Shown piece by piece: positions 36,596-45,751 of a stretch of DNA of 64,000 nucleotides. This stretch comes from Butyrivibrio sp. (GTDB lineage Bacteria; Bacillota; Clostridia; Lachnospirales; Lachnospiraceae): contig SVGC01000001.1 in NCBI GenBank assembly GCA_015056495.1, positions 92,820 to 156,819 on the forward strand. Reading direction: 5' to 3'. The translations under genes and the position numbers were made by a program. The notes under the pieces are model-generated. The model made no database searches. It was not told the DNA's origin and worked only from the letters and a program-made list of their open reading frames with translations. Positions within the stretch are counted from its first letter, which is position 1; every line of letters begins with the position of its first letter.

Positions 36596-38290
36596 ATGCT
36601 TTACAGTCTGCATGTGAAGAACCTTGCTCTTATTGATGAGCAGGAAATTGAATTTACAAATGGATTGAATATTCTGACCGGTGAGACCGGAGCCGGTAAA
36701 TCTGTTATCATCGGTTCCATCAACCTTGCTTTGGGAGGCAAGGCTGAAAAGGATATGATCAGGACCGGTGCAGAATATGCTCTTATTGAGCTTACCTTTG
36801 GCGTTGATAATGAGAATCAGCGCAAGGCAATTGAAGCCATGGATATCCCTGTCGAGGAGGATGGCAGCGTTGTCATACAGCGTAAGATAATGCAGAGCAG
36901 AAGTGTATCTAAAGTTTGCGGGGAATCTGTTTCAGTCAAGCAGCTTAGAGATCTATCTAATATTCTTATCAATATTCATGGTCAGAACGACCATCAGGAG
37001 CTTTTACATAAGCAAAAACACAAAGAAATCCTCGATGATTATGCCGGAGATGAACTGTTAAAGGTCAAGGACCAGATCCGTGCAGAATATCATAAATATA
37101 ACGAATTAAAGGAAGAATATTCCAATACTGATCTTGATGATAAAACCAGGATCAGACAGCAGGAGCTTGCTGAATTTGAGCTTAATGAGATAAATGATGC
37201 GGCTCTTAAACTTGGTGAAGACGAGCAGCTGGAAAAAGACTATAAGAGAATGGTCAATGGCAGAAGAATATCTGAAGCCCTTGGTATCTGCGGAAATATT
37301 ACGGGAGCGGATTCTGATGAAGAGAGTGTTTCCGATAATCTTGGAAGAGCTGTTCGTGAACTGAATTCTGTTCGTAGTTTTGATGAAGAGGTAAACAATC
37401 TTGCAGATCAGCTCATGGAGATTGAGAGCCTTGTTGGAGACTTCAATCACGCCTTGTCCGGATACCTGAGTGACCTTGAATTTGACGAAGAGGATTTCAG
37501 AGCCACTGAGGATAGGCTTAATCTTATAAATCATCTTAAAGATAAGTATGGTGACAGTATAGAAAAGATCATTGCCTATGGCGAAGAAAAGCAGAAAGAG
37601 CTGGATGTTTTAACTGATCTTGAAGCACACAGAAATCAATTGCTAAAACAGATACAGGACTCTGAAAGTAAGGTACTTGCTCTGTCAGAGAAGGCTTCAA
37701 AGATTAGAAAAAAGGCAGCTAAGGTTCTTTCCGAGAAATTAAAGAGTGCTCTTATTGATCTGAATTTTATTGACGTACAGTTTGAGATACAGGTAACACC
37801 TGATGAAGAGAAGATCTCATCAACAGGTTATGATGAAGTGGCATTTATGATATCAACCAATCCTGGAGAGAGCATGAGACCTCTTGATCAGATAGCAAGT
37901 GGTGGTGAGCTTTCTCGTATCATGCTGGGATTAAAGACAGTGCTTGCTCAAAAGGATGATATTGCAACACTTGTCTTTGATGAGATAGACGCAGGTATAA
38001 GCGGAAGAACAGCTTGGAAAGTATCTGAAAAGCTTGGTGTGTTATCAAAAAAACACCAGATACTGTGTATTACGCATTTACCACAGATTGCAGCTATGAA
38101 TACTACTCATTTTGTCATTCAAAAGAACGTGTCCAACAATAGGACAGTCACCACCATTACCAGAATGAATGAAGATGAGAGCATTGGTGAACTTGCAAGG
38201 CTTTTAGGTATGGACAATGTTACAGATGCAGTACTTGATAATGCCAAAGAAATGAGAAAGACAGCTTTAGAAACGCGAAATGGAGATTAA
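36596..38290 (+). CDS. recN: DNA repair protein RecN
   Basis: 564 residues. SMC-like ATPase acting early in double-strand break repair. Walker A GETGAGKSVIIGSINLALGG (about 28-47), a coiled-coil middle (about 150-380), the ABC signature LDQIASGGELSRIMLGLK (about 425-442), Walker B TLVFDEIDAGISGRTA and the His switch CITHLPQIAAM. The start ATG follows the argR stop directly, consistent with the conserved argR-recN pair. Confidence 0.96.
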   Translation: MLYSLHVKNLALIDEQEIEFTNGLNILTGETGAGKSVIIGSINLALGGKAEKDMIRTGAEYALIELTFGVDNENQRKAIEAMDIPVEEDGSVVIQRKIMQSRSVSKVCGESVSVKQLRDLSNILINIHGQNDHQELLHKQKHKEILDDYAGDELLKVKDQIRAEYHKYNELKEEYSNTDLDDKTRIRQQELAEFELNEINDAALKLGEDEQLEKDYKRMVNGRRISEALGICGNITGADSDEESVSDNLGRAVRELNSVRSFDEEVNNLADQLMEIESLVGDFNHALSGYLSDLEFDEEDFRATEDRLNLINHLKDKYGDSIEKIIAYGEEKQKELDVLTDLEAHRNQLLKQIQDSESKVLALSEKASKIRKKAAKVLSEKLKSALIDLNFIDVQFEIQVTPDEEKISSTGYDEVAFMISTNPGESMRPLDQIASGGELSRIMLGLKTVLAQKDDIATLVFDEIDAGISGRTAWKVSEKLGVLSKKHQILCITHLPQIAAMNTTHFVIQKNVSNNRTVTTITRMNEDESIGELARLLGMDNVTDAVLDNAKEMRKTALETRNGD

Positions 38291-38292
38291 GT

Positions 38293-38967
38293 ATGACCCT
38301 TGATAATGACGACTTATTGAATAGCATACTGGCAAGTCTGGAGAGAATAGATAATATTAAGCTTGATGAGCTACCTAATATAGACTTATACATGGATCAG
38401 CTTACTACTTTCATGGACGGAAGACTTCGTAAGACAACTCGTTATCCTGATGATGACAAGATCCTTACCAAGACCATGATCAATAACTATGCCAAAAATG
38501 ATCTGCTTCCACCTCCTGTCAGAAAAAAGTATTCAAGAGATCATGTAATACTGCTTTTGTTTATTTATTACTACAAGAGCATTCTGTCTATAAATGACAT
38601 CCAGACATTGCTTGAGCCATTAAACAGTAAGTTTCATATAAGTGAGGATGGCAATATTACTCTTTCCGACGTCTATAAAGAGATATATGAGATGGAAGAG
38701 GAGCATCTTGAGAGTTTTAGGGATGATATCATCAAAAATTTTGAAAAATCCCAGACTACCTTTGAAGATGCTGCTGAGAGTGAAAAAGAAAAACTGCAGA
38801 TGTTTTCTTTTATCTCCCTGCTCAGCTATGATATTTTTTTGAAAAAACTCATCATTGAAAAAATGCTTGATAATTTTGCAGCTAAGAATAAGACAGCAGA
38901 AGAGCTGAAAAAAGCTGAAAAGAAGCATAAGGAAAAGAAAAAGGATAAAAACAGTAGTAAGGAATAA
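38293..38967 (+). CDS. DUF1836 domain protein
   Basis: 224 residues, start two bases after recN. The DUF1836 core is visible from about residue 28 (LDELPNIDLYMDQLTTFMD) to 115 with TKTMINNYAKNDLLPPP, which resembles a MerR-like winged helix that could bind DNA. The C-terminal half is helical and highly charged, ending in a Lys/Glu-rich tail (EKKHKEKKKDKNSS). Function unknown. It lies between two DNA-repair genes and is probably cotranscribed with them. Confidence 0.75.
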   Translation: MTLDNDDLLNSILASLERIDNIKLDELPNIDLYMDQLTTFMDGRLRKTTRYPDDDKILTKTMINNYAKNDLLPPPVRKKYSRDHVILLLFIYYYKSILSINDIQTLLEPLNSKFHISEDGNITLSDVYKEIYEMEEEHLESFRDDIIKNFEKSQTTFEDAAESEKEKLQMFSFISLLSYDIFLKKLIIEKMLDNFAAKNKTAEELKKAEKKHKEKKKDKNSSKE

Positions 38968-38975
38968 ATATAAAT

Positions 38976-41498
38976 ATGTCTATTTACGATACACTAAATT
39001 CGCAGCAGAAAAAAGCAGTCCTTCAGACAGAGGGACCTGTTCTTATACTTGCAGGTGCAGGCTCAGGTAAGACCCGTGTTCTTACACACAGAGTAGCCTA
39101 TCTGATCGATCAGTGCGGTATCAATCCATGGAATATCATGGCTATCACATTCACCAACAAAGCTGCTGGGGAGATGAGAAACAGAGTTGATAAGCTGGTA
39201 GGCTTTGGCTCTGAGAGTATCTGGGTAGCCACATTTCACAGCAGCTGCGTAAGGATCCTTAGAAGATACGCAGACCGTCTTGGCTATGATAATAATTTTT
39301 CCATATATGATACAGATGATTCTAAAAGCGTAATGAAGGATATCTGCAAGAGATACCAGCTTGAGACCACACAGCTCAAAATGCGTGCCATCATGCAGAG
39401 CATTTCAAAATGCAAAGACAATCTGGTTACTCCTGAGGAGTATTCATTAAATACGCAAAATGATCCTAGAAAGATGCGTATATCTAAAGCCTACATGGAA
39501 TACCAGGCAGCTCTGAAAAAGAGTAATGCCATGGATTTTGATGATCTTCTCATGAAGACTGTAGAGCTCTTTAGAAAAAATCCGGATGTTCTTGAACAGT
39601 ATCAGGAACGCTTCAGATATATCATGGTCGATGAGTATCAGGATACTAATAATGCTCAGTTTGAGCTTATCCGTCTCCTTGCTCAGAAGTATCAGAATCT
39701 CTGCGTTGTAGGTGATGATGATCAGTCAATCTACAGATTCAGAGGCGCTAACATCAGAAACATCCTGGATTTTGAAAAGGTATATCCTGATGCATGCGTT
39801 ATCAAACTGGAACAGAACTACAGATCAACTCAGAATATCCTTGACGCAGCCAACGCTGTTATCAGAAATAATGAAGGACGTAAGGATAAGTCTCTATGGA
39901 CTGATGAAGGAACAGGGGAAAAAGTACATTTAAGAGTACTTGAAGATGAAGCAGAAGAAGCGAAGTATATAGCTGATGAAATTAAGGCTTTGAAAAAAGA
40001 GGGTAAGTTAAGCTATAGCGACACAGCAGTATTGTATAGAACAAATGCTCAGTCAGGTTTATTGGAAAGTAGCTTTGTATTAAATGGAATACCATATGAT
40101 TTAGTTGGAGGAGTAAACTTCTTTGCAAGGCGAGAAATAAAGGATTTACTATGTTATCTTAAGACTATTGATAATGCTCGAGATGATGTGGCAGTAAGAA
40201 GAATTATAAATGTTCCTAAAAGGGGAATCGGTGCTACAACTATTGAGAATGTACAGACCTATGCTAATGAGCGCGGAATAAGCTTTTATGATGCTCTCTG
40301 TGAGGTTGATCAGATTGTATCTGTTCAAAGGGCAGCGTCAAAATTAAAGGATTTTGTGACAATGATCAGTGCCTTCAGAGCTAAGATGAAGGAATATTCG
40401 TTAGAACAACTATTAAAAGATATATTAGCTACTACGAGTTATATTGAATTTATTAGAGCTGAATATGAAGATGAAGGCGTTGAAGATGATGATAATGTTC
40501 GAGAACTCAATATTGAAAGGTTAACGTCTAGAATTGCAGCTTATGAGGCTGAGCAAGATGAACCTTCCCTTAGCGGATTTTTAGAAGAAGTAGCATTAGA
40601 GGCTGATATCGATTCTATTGGTGATGATGAAGAAAAGGTCCTCCTTATGACTTTACATAGTGCTAAAGGATTGGAGTTTGAACATGTATACATAGTTGGT
40701 ATGGAAGAAGGCATTTTTCCAAGTGGAAAAACTTTAGAAGAAGAGGACTTTGATCCGTACGCAATGGAAGAAGAAAGGCGTCTTGCTTATGTAGGCATTA
40801 CTAGAGCTAAGAAGAATCTTACTTTGACTAGTGCAAAGAGGAGAAGACTTTGGGGAAAAATCCAATACAATCCATTAAGCCGCTTCGTAAACGAGATACC
40901 CAAAGACTTATTGGATCAGGCACCTCCTAAAAAGACAATGCCGGATTTCCTGTATGATGATGGTGAGTCTATTGATGATGACGACGATATAGATATCTTT
41001 TCAGGAACTATGTTCAAGAAGAGTTCGACATCCTATGGCTATGACGGAAGAGGATATAACACCAGACCGTCATATAGCGGAAGCGGAACGACTTATCAGG
41101 AAAGAGGCAGCAGCATCTACGGACAGGGCAAAAAGAACAGCGAGCCGATCTACCAGGAAAAGGGCAGTAGCATCTATGGTGTTGGCGGCAAATTAAGAGC
41201 TGTCAGTGCAGCACCTAAAAAGAGAGCTGTTCCACAGGATAAGCCTTATATAGCAGGAGCCTCCAAGTCTCATGCAGCAGCTGCCAAGGGAAATGGACTT
41301 GCAGGTCTGTCTAAGGGCATACAGGCACCGGCAACACTTGATTATAGTGAAGGTGACAGAGTAGAGCATGTAAAATATGGTGTTGGTACTGTAAAAGTCA
41401 TTGAGCCTGGCCCAAAGGACTTTAAAGTGACTATTGAGTTCGATGAATGTGGTCAGAAAATAATGTATGCTGCATTTGCAAAACTAAAGAAAATATAA
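38976..41498 (+). CDS. pcrA: ATP-dependent DNA helicase PcrA/UvrD
   Basis: 840 residues. Superfamily 1 helicase for repair and rolling-circle replication. Walker A LAGAGSGKTRVLTHR (about 24-38), VDEYQDTNNAQFELIRLLA (Walker B), QSIYRFRGANIRNIL, QNYRSTQNIL, LMTLHSAKGLEFEHVYIVG and LAYVGITRAKKNL. The C-terminal tail (about 655-790) is disordered and Gly/Ser/Tyr rich, then a PcrA_C-like domain, GDRVEHVKYGVGTV. Bases from about 39930 to 40915 use TTA for Leu far more than the flanks, suggesting a recombined segment. Confidence 0.96.
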   Translation: MSIYDTLNSQQKKAVLQTEGPVLILAGAGSGKTRVLTHRVAYLIDQCGINPWNIMAITFTNKAAGEMRNRVDKLVGFGSESIWVATFHSSCVRILRRYADRLGYDNNFSIYDTDDSKSVMKDICKRYQLETTQLKMRAIMQSISKCKDNLVTPEEYSLNTQNDPRKMRISKAYMEYQAALKKSNAMDFDDLLMKTVELFRKNPDVLEQYQERFRYIMVDEYQDTNNAQFELIRLLAQKYQNLCVVGDDDQSIYRFRGANIRNILDFEKVYPDACVIKLEQNYRSTQNILDAANAVIRNNEGRKDKSLWTDEGTGEKVHLRVLEDEAEEAKYIADEIKALKKEGKLSYSDTAVLYRTNAQSGLLESSFVLNGIPYDLVGGVNFFARREIKDLLCYLKTIDNARDDVAVRRIINVPKRGIGATTIENVQTYANERGISFYDALCEVDQIVSVQRAASKLKDFVTMISAFRAKMKEYSLEQLLKDILATTSYIEFIRAEYEDEGVEDDDNVRELNIERLTSRIAAYEAEQDEPSLSGFLEEVALEADIDSIGDDEEKVLLMTLHSAKGLEFEHVYIVGMEEGIFPSGKTLEEEDFDPYAMEEERRLAYVGITRAKKNLTLTSAKRRRLWGKIQYNPLSRFVNEIPKDLLDQAPPKKTMPDFLYDDGESIDDDDDIDIFSGTMFKKSSTSYGYDGRGYNTRPSYSGSGTTYQERGSSIYGQGKKNSEPIYQEKGSSIYGVGGKLRAVSAAPKKRAVPQDKPYIAGASKSHAAAAKGNGLAGLSKGIQAPATLDYSEGDRVEHVKYGVGTVKVIEPGPKDFKVTIEFDECGQKIMYAAFAKLKKI

Positions 41499-41632
41499 AC
41501 CAATAATAAAACTGCACTAGCATCTTTAAAATGGCTGTAAGCCAGTAGTACCGAGCTTTATATGGCTTTCTTAAAAATGTATAAAGTTTATAAATACAAT
41601 GGAAAGTAAATGCTTTAAGTGGTAAAATAATA

Positions 41633-41674
41633 TTTGCAAGCAGATGGATCAGGATGATCCTTTTGCCTTGCAAA
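41633..41674 (+). promoter_or_regulatory. hairpin in the leader of the small acidic membrane protein gene
   Basis: TTTGCAAG (41633-41640) pairs with CTTGCAAA (41667-41674), and inside it GGATCA-GGA-TGATCC (41646-41660) pairs perfectly. A -10-like TAAAAT is at 41623-41628, with a weak -35. The remainder of the 241-bp gap after pcrA shows nothing else clear. Confidence 0.4.
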
Positions 41675-41739
41675 ATTATTCAGAGGTCGGCAAAGAGCCA
41701 CCCGGAAAAAATAAAAATACTGCTAATGAGGGGGATACA

Positions 41740-41997
41740 ATGGACGTAAAGACTAAACTTGAAGATGTTTTGGAAGTAACTAGAATAAATGAGCTTTTGA
41801 ACAAAAAAGAAGCTGAAAACGCTAAAAAGCCATCAAACGTCATTCTTTGGATCCTGGCTGTAATTGGTGCAGTTGCAGCTGTAGCAGCAATCGCGTACGT
41901 AGTGTATTGTTATCTGATACCTGATTATGAAGGTGATTTTGACGACGACTACGACGATTTTGATGATTTTGACGATTTTGATGATGAAAAGGTTTGA
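41740..41997 (+). CDS. small membrane protein with acidic C-terminal tail
   Basis: 85 residues from ATG 41740, set by GAGGGGGA before it; a longer frame from 41644 covers the leader hairpin and is unlikely. N-terminal amphipathic stretch (MDVKTKLEDVLEVTRINELL), a membrane span at about 37-58 (ILWILAVIGAVAAVAAIAYVV), then a tail made almost only of Asp and Phe/Tyr (about 62-83). Proteins of this build are common in Lachnospiraceae, but I know no function. It has its own leader and terminator. Confidence 0.75.
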   Translation: MDVKTKLEDVLEVTRINELLNKKEAENAKKPSNVILWILAVIGAVAAVAAIAYVVYCYLIPDYEGDFDDDYDDFDDFDDFDDEKV

Positions 41998-42024
41998 CTC
42001 CTATAAGTGGCAAGGAAGCGTTTA

Positions 42025-42057
42025 GGGGACTCAATTTTCATTGAGTTCCCTTTTTTT
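42025..42057 (+). terminator. intrinsic terminator of the small acidic protein gene
   Basis: GGGGACTCAAT pairs with ATTGAGTTCCC around TTTC and is followed by seven T. Confidence 0.88.
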
Positions 42058-42155
42058 CGCCATATTGAAATTATCTGCTGACAAGCTAGCAGGATGCGGA
42101 TAATAGTTATAGGTATTGGGCCAATCAAAAAGCGTTGACCAATTCGAAAGGGTAA

Positions 42156-42170
42156 TGCGCTGGGAGCGCA
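42156..42170 (+). promoter_or_regulatory. hairpin just upstream of the rlmD ribosome-binding site
   Basis: TGCGCT-GGG-AGCGCA is a perfect 6-bp stem ending a few bases before GGGAAAG and ATG 42183. It could influence translation. A -35-like TTGACC is at 42135-42140 without a good -10. Confidence 0.3.
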
Positions 42171-42182
42171 CAACGGGAAAGT

Positions 42183-43595
42183 ATGAAAAAGAAAGAAATC
42201 ATTGAGGGTATTGTTACCCGTGTGGACTTTCCTAATAAGGGAGTTATCGAAACTGCAGATGGAAAGTGTATTGTAAAGAATGCACTTCCCGGACAAAAAG
42301 TATCTTGTAGGGTACAGAAAGTTCGTAAGAATTACGCAGAGTGTGCTTTGCTTGAGGTACTTGAGGATGCACCCGATGCAGTTTCAAGTCCATGTAAGCA
42401 TTTTGGCAAGTGCGGTGGATGTACCTACCTCACTATGCCATATGTTAAAGAGTTAGGACTAAAGGAACAGCAGGTAAGGAGCCTGCTTGGACCTATTATT
42501 GAGAGCCAGTCAATGGACTTTTCCTGGGAGGGAATCAAGACCAGTCCTAGCAAATTTGAGTACAGAAACAAGATGGAGTTTTCTTTTGGTGACGAGGAAG
42601 TCGGTGGAGATCTTCAGCTTGGTATGCACAAAAGAGGCAGCTTCTACGATATTGTAACAGTATCAGACTGCCGAATAGTAGATAATGATTATAGGATAAT
42701 AGTAAAAGAAGTAAGAGATTATTTCGCAGATCTATATGGTAAAAAAGAAATTACATTTTACCATCGTTATAGAAAGGAAGGATATCTAAGGCATCTGCTT
42801 GTTAGAAAAGCTGTTAAGACCGGAGATATTCTGATTGATTTGATCACAACATCACAGGAGGAACATGATCTACAGCCTCTATGTGATATGCTTTTAGATT
42901 TAGAACTGGAGGGTCGTATTGTTGGTATTTTGCATACTACCAATGATAGTGTGGCCGATGCAGTCAAGGATGAAGGAACAGAGGTGCTTTATGGCAAGGA
43001 TTTCTTTTATGAAGAGCTCCTTGGCTTAAAGTTTAAGATTACGCCGTTTTCTTTCTTCCAGACTAACTCATTGAGCGCTGAAGTACTATATGAAACAGTC
43101 AGAGAGTACATTAGAGGGCTTTATGACCAGTCAGGTTCTGAATTGGCGGGCAAAGTTATTTATGATCTGTACTGTGGTACTGGTACGATCGCGCAGGTTC
43201 TTGCTCCTATAGCAGATAAGGTCATTGGTGTTGAAATCGTTGAAGAAGCAGTAGAAGCCGCCAAGATAAATGCAGAAAAGAACAATTTAACAAATTGTGA
43301 ATTTATTGCCGGTGATGTTCTAAAGGTTTTGGATGAGATTGAAGTTAAGCCGGATCTTATTGTGTTGGATCCACCACGAGATGGTGTCAATCCAAAGGCG
43401 CTTTCCAAGATAATAGGGTATGGAGTTAAATATATTATCTACGTATCATGCAAGCCAACAAGTCTTGCAAGAGATATGGAAGCTCTTATAGCGGGAGGTT
43501 ATCAGGGAAGACGAGGAGTAGCGCTTGATCAGTTCCCATGGACAGCTAATGTTGAGACTATCGTTTTATTTGAGAGAGTGGATAGACAAGCATAA
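42183..43595 (+). CDS. rlmD: 23S rRNA (uracil-5-)-methyltransferase, RlmD/RlmCD type
   Basis: 470 residues. Methylates U747/U1939-type sites with SAM; one enzyme often does both in Gram-positives. N-terminal TRAM domain (1-60), iron-sulfur cysteines in CKHFGKCGGCTYL (about 73-85), SAM site YDLYCGTGTIAQVLAP (about 325-340), VLDPPRDGVNPKAL and the catalytic Cys in IYVSCKPTSLARD. The final Glu catalytic region is present. ATG 42183 with GGGAAAG as RBS. It is alone in its transcript, as far as seen. Confidence 0.93.
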   Translation: MKKKEIIEGIVTRVDFPNKGVIETADGKCIVKNALPGQKVSCRVQKVRKNYAECALLEVLEDAPDAVSSPCKHFGKCGGCTYLTMPYVKELGLKEQQVRSLLGPIIESQSMDFSWEGIKTSPSKFEYRNKMEFSFGDEEVGGDLQLGMHKRGSFYDIVTVSDCRIVDNDYRIIVKEVRDYFADLYGKKEITFYHRYRKEGYLRHLLVRKAVKTGDILIDLITTSQEEHDLQPLCDMLLDLELEGRIVGILHTTNDSVADAVKDEGTEVLYGKDFFYEELLGLKFKITPFSFFQTNSLSAEVLYETVREYIRGLYDQSGSELAGKVIYDLYCGTGTIAQVLAPIADKVIGVEIVEEAVEAAKINAEKNNLTNCEFIAGDVLKVLDEIEVKPDLIVLDPPRDGVNPKALSKIIGYGVKYIIYVSCKPTSLARDMEALIAGGYQGRRGVALDQFPWTANVETIVLFERVDRQA

Positions 43596-43637
43596 GTAAG
43601 GCAGCGTTCTCATAATTTTTTTAATGGGGAGCGGCAA

Positions 43638-44843
43638 ATGGGGTTTGCATTTTTATATAACGAGATTAATGCTTTTTGCGTATTTATTATTATTTTGATG
43701 GCTGCAAAGTCAGAACTTGTTGTTGGTAAAAACGCACATTCATATTATTTAGGTTCCTTGATAAATATAATATCCTGTATAGTAATGGACAGTATATGGT
43801 TCATGGTGGAGAACGGATACTGGAACATATCTGTTGAATATAAATATGTTATTTATTCAATTTACTTTGTATCCTTTACCGTATTTGGCTATGGAGCTTA
43901 TCTGTGTGTTGACTATCTTGGCAATGCACATGCCAATAGTCGTGTTGAGGCACATTATATTGCATTTGGATTTATCCCAATGCATATAGCTCTTACAGTG
44001 CTGAATTACTATTTTGGCTTCCTGTTCAGAGTGGATGCAGTAGATGGTTATTCACGCGGACCGCTGTTTATTATGCAATATGTATTTCTGTTGGCATATA
44101 CCTTTATTGCCTGGGGAAGGATTATAGGTTGCATGACTAAGGGCGAGACAGAGATGGAGAAGGAGAAATATATAGCTATTTTATGTTTCCCTCTTTTACC
44201 AATGATAGCTCTTGCGGTTCAGATGTATAGACCTGAACTGCCACTTATCAGCATTAGCATTACAGCAGCAGCGCTTATCTTATACTTTGATCTTGCTCAG
44301 AACGTTATTTCTCTGGATCCTATGACTGGATTGAATAACAAGAAGCAGTTCAAGGCAGTGCTGAGACGTAAGATGGCTGAGTCTGACAAGAATACTGATC
44401 TGTATGTACTGATGATCGACATTGATAAGTTCAAGCATATCAATGATACCTACGGACATATCGAAGGTGACAAGGCTATCATCAGAACAGCGTCAGCTCT
44501 CAGAACTGCAAGCGTAGGTACTACAAGACGTACAACTCTTTCCAGATTTGGCGGAGATGAATTTGTGGTCTTGCTTGAGTATGAGAAGGACAAGAGAGAT
44601 GAGGCTCAGGATGAGATCAGACAGTTTAGTTCCAAGGTAAAACAGAGTATATTATCTCAGGGAATAAATGCTTGTGTACCATATGATATGCATGTATCTA
44701 TCGGTGTAGCAATGTTCAACGAAACAATGAAAAATGCAGATGATGTCATCTGTGCAGCTGATTCTGATCTCTATGTTAAGAAGCAGGAGAAAGATGTTAA
44801 TATTGGTGCTCAGGTTACCTATATCCAGCAGGCAGCACAGTGA
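43638..44843 (+). CDS. membrane-bound GGDEF protein (diguanylate cyclase)
   Basis: 401 residues. About seven hydrophobic segments fill the first 225 residues, forming a membrane sensor. The GGDEF domain covers about 230-390: LDPMTGLNNKKQFKAVLRRK, IDIDKFKHINDTYGHIEGDK and the intact active site RFGGDEFVVL (about 305). RBS GGGGAG before ATG. It has an Arg/Lys-rich juxtamembrane part. The next gene on this strand is almost 1 kb away; a bidirectional terminator follows. Confidence 0.9.
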   Translation: MGFAFLYNEINAFCVFIIILMAAKSELVVGKNAHSYYLGSLINIISCIVMDSIWFMVENGYWNISVEYKYVIYSIYFVSFTVFGYGAYLCVDYLGNAHANSRVEAHYIAFGFIPMHIALTVLNYYFGFLFRVDAVDGYSRGPLFIMQYVFLLAYTFIAWGRIIGCMTKGETEMEKEKYIAILCFPLLPMIALAVQMYRPELPLISISITAAALILYFDLAQNVISLDPMTGLNNKKQFKAVLRRKMAESDKNTDLYVLMIDIDKFKHINDTYGHIEGDKAIIRTASALRTASVGTTRRTTLSRFGGDEFVVLLEYEKDKRDEAQDEIRQFSSKVKQSILSQGINACVPYDMHVSIGVAMFNETMKNADDVICAADSDLYVKKQEKDVNIGAQVTYIQQAAQ

Positions 44844-44881
44844 TAACAATTTTTTTTTACTTGAATTTGCAATAATGAATT

Positions 44882-44910
44882 AAGGGCTCGTCAAAAAGAC
44901 GAGCCCTTTA
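44882..44910. terminator. bidirectional intrinsic terminator
   Basis: AAGGGCTCGTC (44882-44892) pairs exactly with GACGAGCCCTT around AAAAA, between convergent genes. T-rich bases follow it in both directions. Confidence 0.85.
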
Positions 44911-44918
44911 ATAATTAA

Positions 44919-45083
44919 TTAGTATTCATCGTTATCTCGATACGCTTTATAAGCCTGTATCAAATCTTTTACAACTATAAAGAAATTTTTAAGTCTCTTG
45001 ATGAATCCTTCCTTTCTTTGGCTTTTCTCAGCCTCTTTTTCAATGCATTCCTGTAATTCTTCAAGAGAATAAATATTGTTCAT
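44919..45083 (-). CDS. small charged protein of unknown function downstream of hypA
   Basis: 54 codons from ATG 45083 to a TAA at 44919, read on the minus strand. The product starts MNNIYSLEELQECIEKEAEK and has a basic middle (KEGFIKRLKNFF) and an acidic end (YRDNDEY); it should be mainly helical. AGAGGTAAGA lies about 11 bases ahead as a weak RBS. It is 92 bp downstream of hypA in the same direction and ends just before the shared terminator, which supports it being real. I recognise no family. Confidence 0.6.
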   Translation of the reverse strand: MNNIYSLEELQECIEKEAEKSQRKEGFIKRLKNFFIVVKDLIQAYKAYRDNDEY

Positions 45084-45175
45084 GATCTTCTTACCTCTAA
45101 ATACTTATGGATCTGCTACTTTCTGATGATCTGATCCATATAATGTTAAAATGCTCTAGTTGATAGAGTAAGCTG

Positions 45176-45523
45176 TTAGTCTGCAATTCCGATTTCTTTT
45201 ATTCTAAATTCGTTACCCTGTTGCAAGTATGTGTTTGAACTATTGCAATGAGGACATGTTTTTCCATATTTCATAGTTTCATAAGTCTGCTTGCAATCTT
45301 CACAATAGGTGATGGCCGGTATTGTTATGATCATAAGTGAGGCATCTGCCACCAAAGGATGCTTTTTCTTGGCCCATTCCCAACAATCCGTGAGATATTC
45401 GGGAACTACTGATGATACTTCACCAAGTTCAAGGGTAACAGTTTGAACATTAGTTAAATTGTTTTCTTTTCCAACATCTTCGATTGTATCAATAACGTTA
45501 AATACAACTCCAAGTTCGTGCAT
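45176..45523 (-). CDS. hypA: hydrogenase/urease nickel-metallochaperone HypA
   Basis: 115 residues from ATG 45523 (MHELGVVFNVIDTIEDV), the canonical HypA start whose His2 and Glu3 bind nickel; GGAG precedes it. The zinc site has YCEDCKQTYE (about 73-82) and CPHCNSSNT (about 93-101). HypA delivers nickel to [NiFe]-hydrogenase. No HypB, HypC-F or hydrogenase gene is nearby. An upstream in-frame extension to 45718 would add a hydrophobic non-family stretch and is rejected. Confidence 0.93.
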   Translation of the reverse strand: MHELGVVFNVIDTIEDVGKENNLTNVQTVTLELGEVSSVVPEYLTDCWEWAKKKHPLVADASLMIITIPAITYCEDCKQTYETMKYGKTCPHCNSSNTYLQQGNEFRIKEIGIAD

Positions 45524-45684
45524 ATAAACTCCATTCTTTTTACAAATAAAAACGCTGTAAAGCAATAGGCCTATTTTAACAGAAGAGTGAAAAAATGGCA
45601 AATCAAGAATTAGTTGTTCTAATATGCAAATATAGCAAATATAGCACAGAATTGCGTTTCTGGCGAGTTGGAAAAAGAGAATTG

Positions 45685-45693
45685 TGGTAAAAT
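45685..45693 (+). promoter_or_regulatory. extended -10 promoter of the GT4 gene
   Basis: TGGTAAAAT fits an extended -10 (TGn then TAAAAT). TTGGAA at 45668 lies too close for a standard -35. The remaining divergent gap holds a direct repeat of CAAATATAG near 45630. Confidence 0.4.
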
Positions 45694-45751
45694 ATAGTAA
45701 TGACAGAGATGTGCACAAGTCGCATTATTCTACAGTTTACGGGAGATAGGT

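Noticed and set aside
41644..41739. Longer reading frame for the small acidic membrane protein
   Set aside because: It covers the leader hairpin; GAGGGGG before ATG 41740 defines the start.
45524..45718. Long N-terminal extension of HypA
   Set aside because: HypA requires His2-Glu3 right after the initiator Met for nickel binding; the extension is hydrophobic and unrelated.
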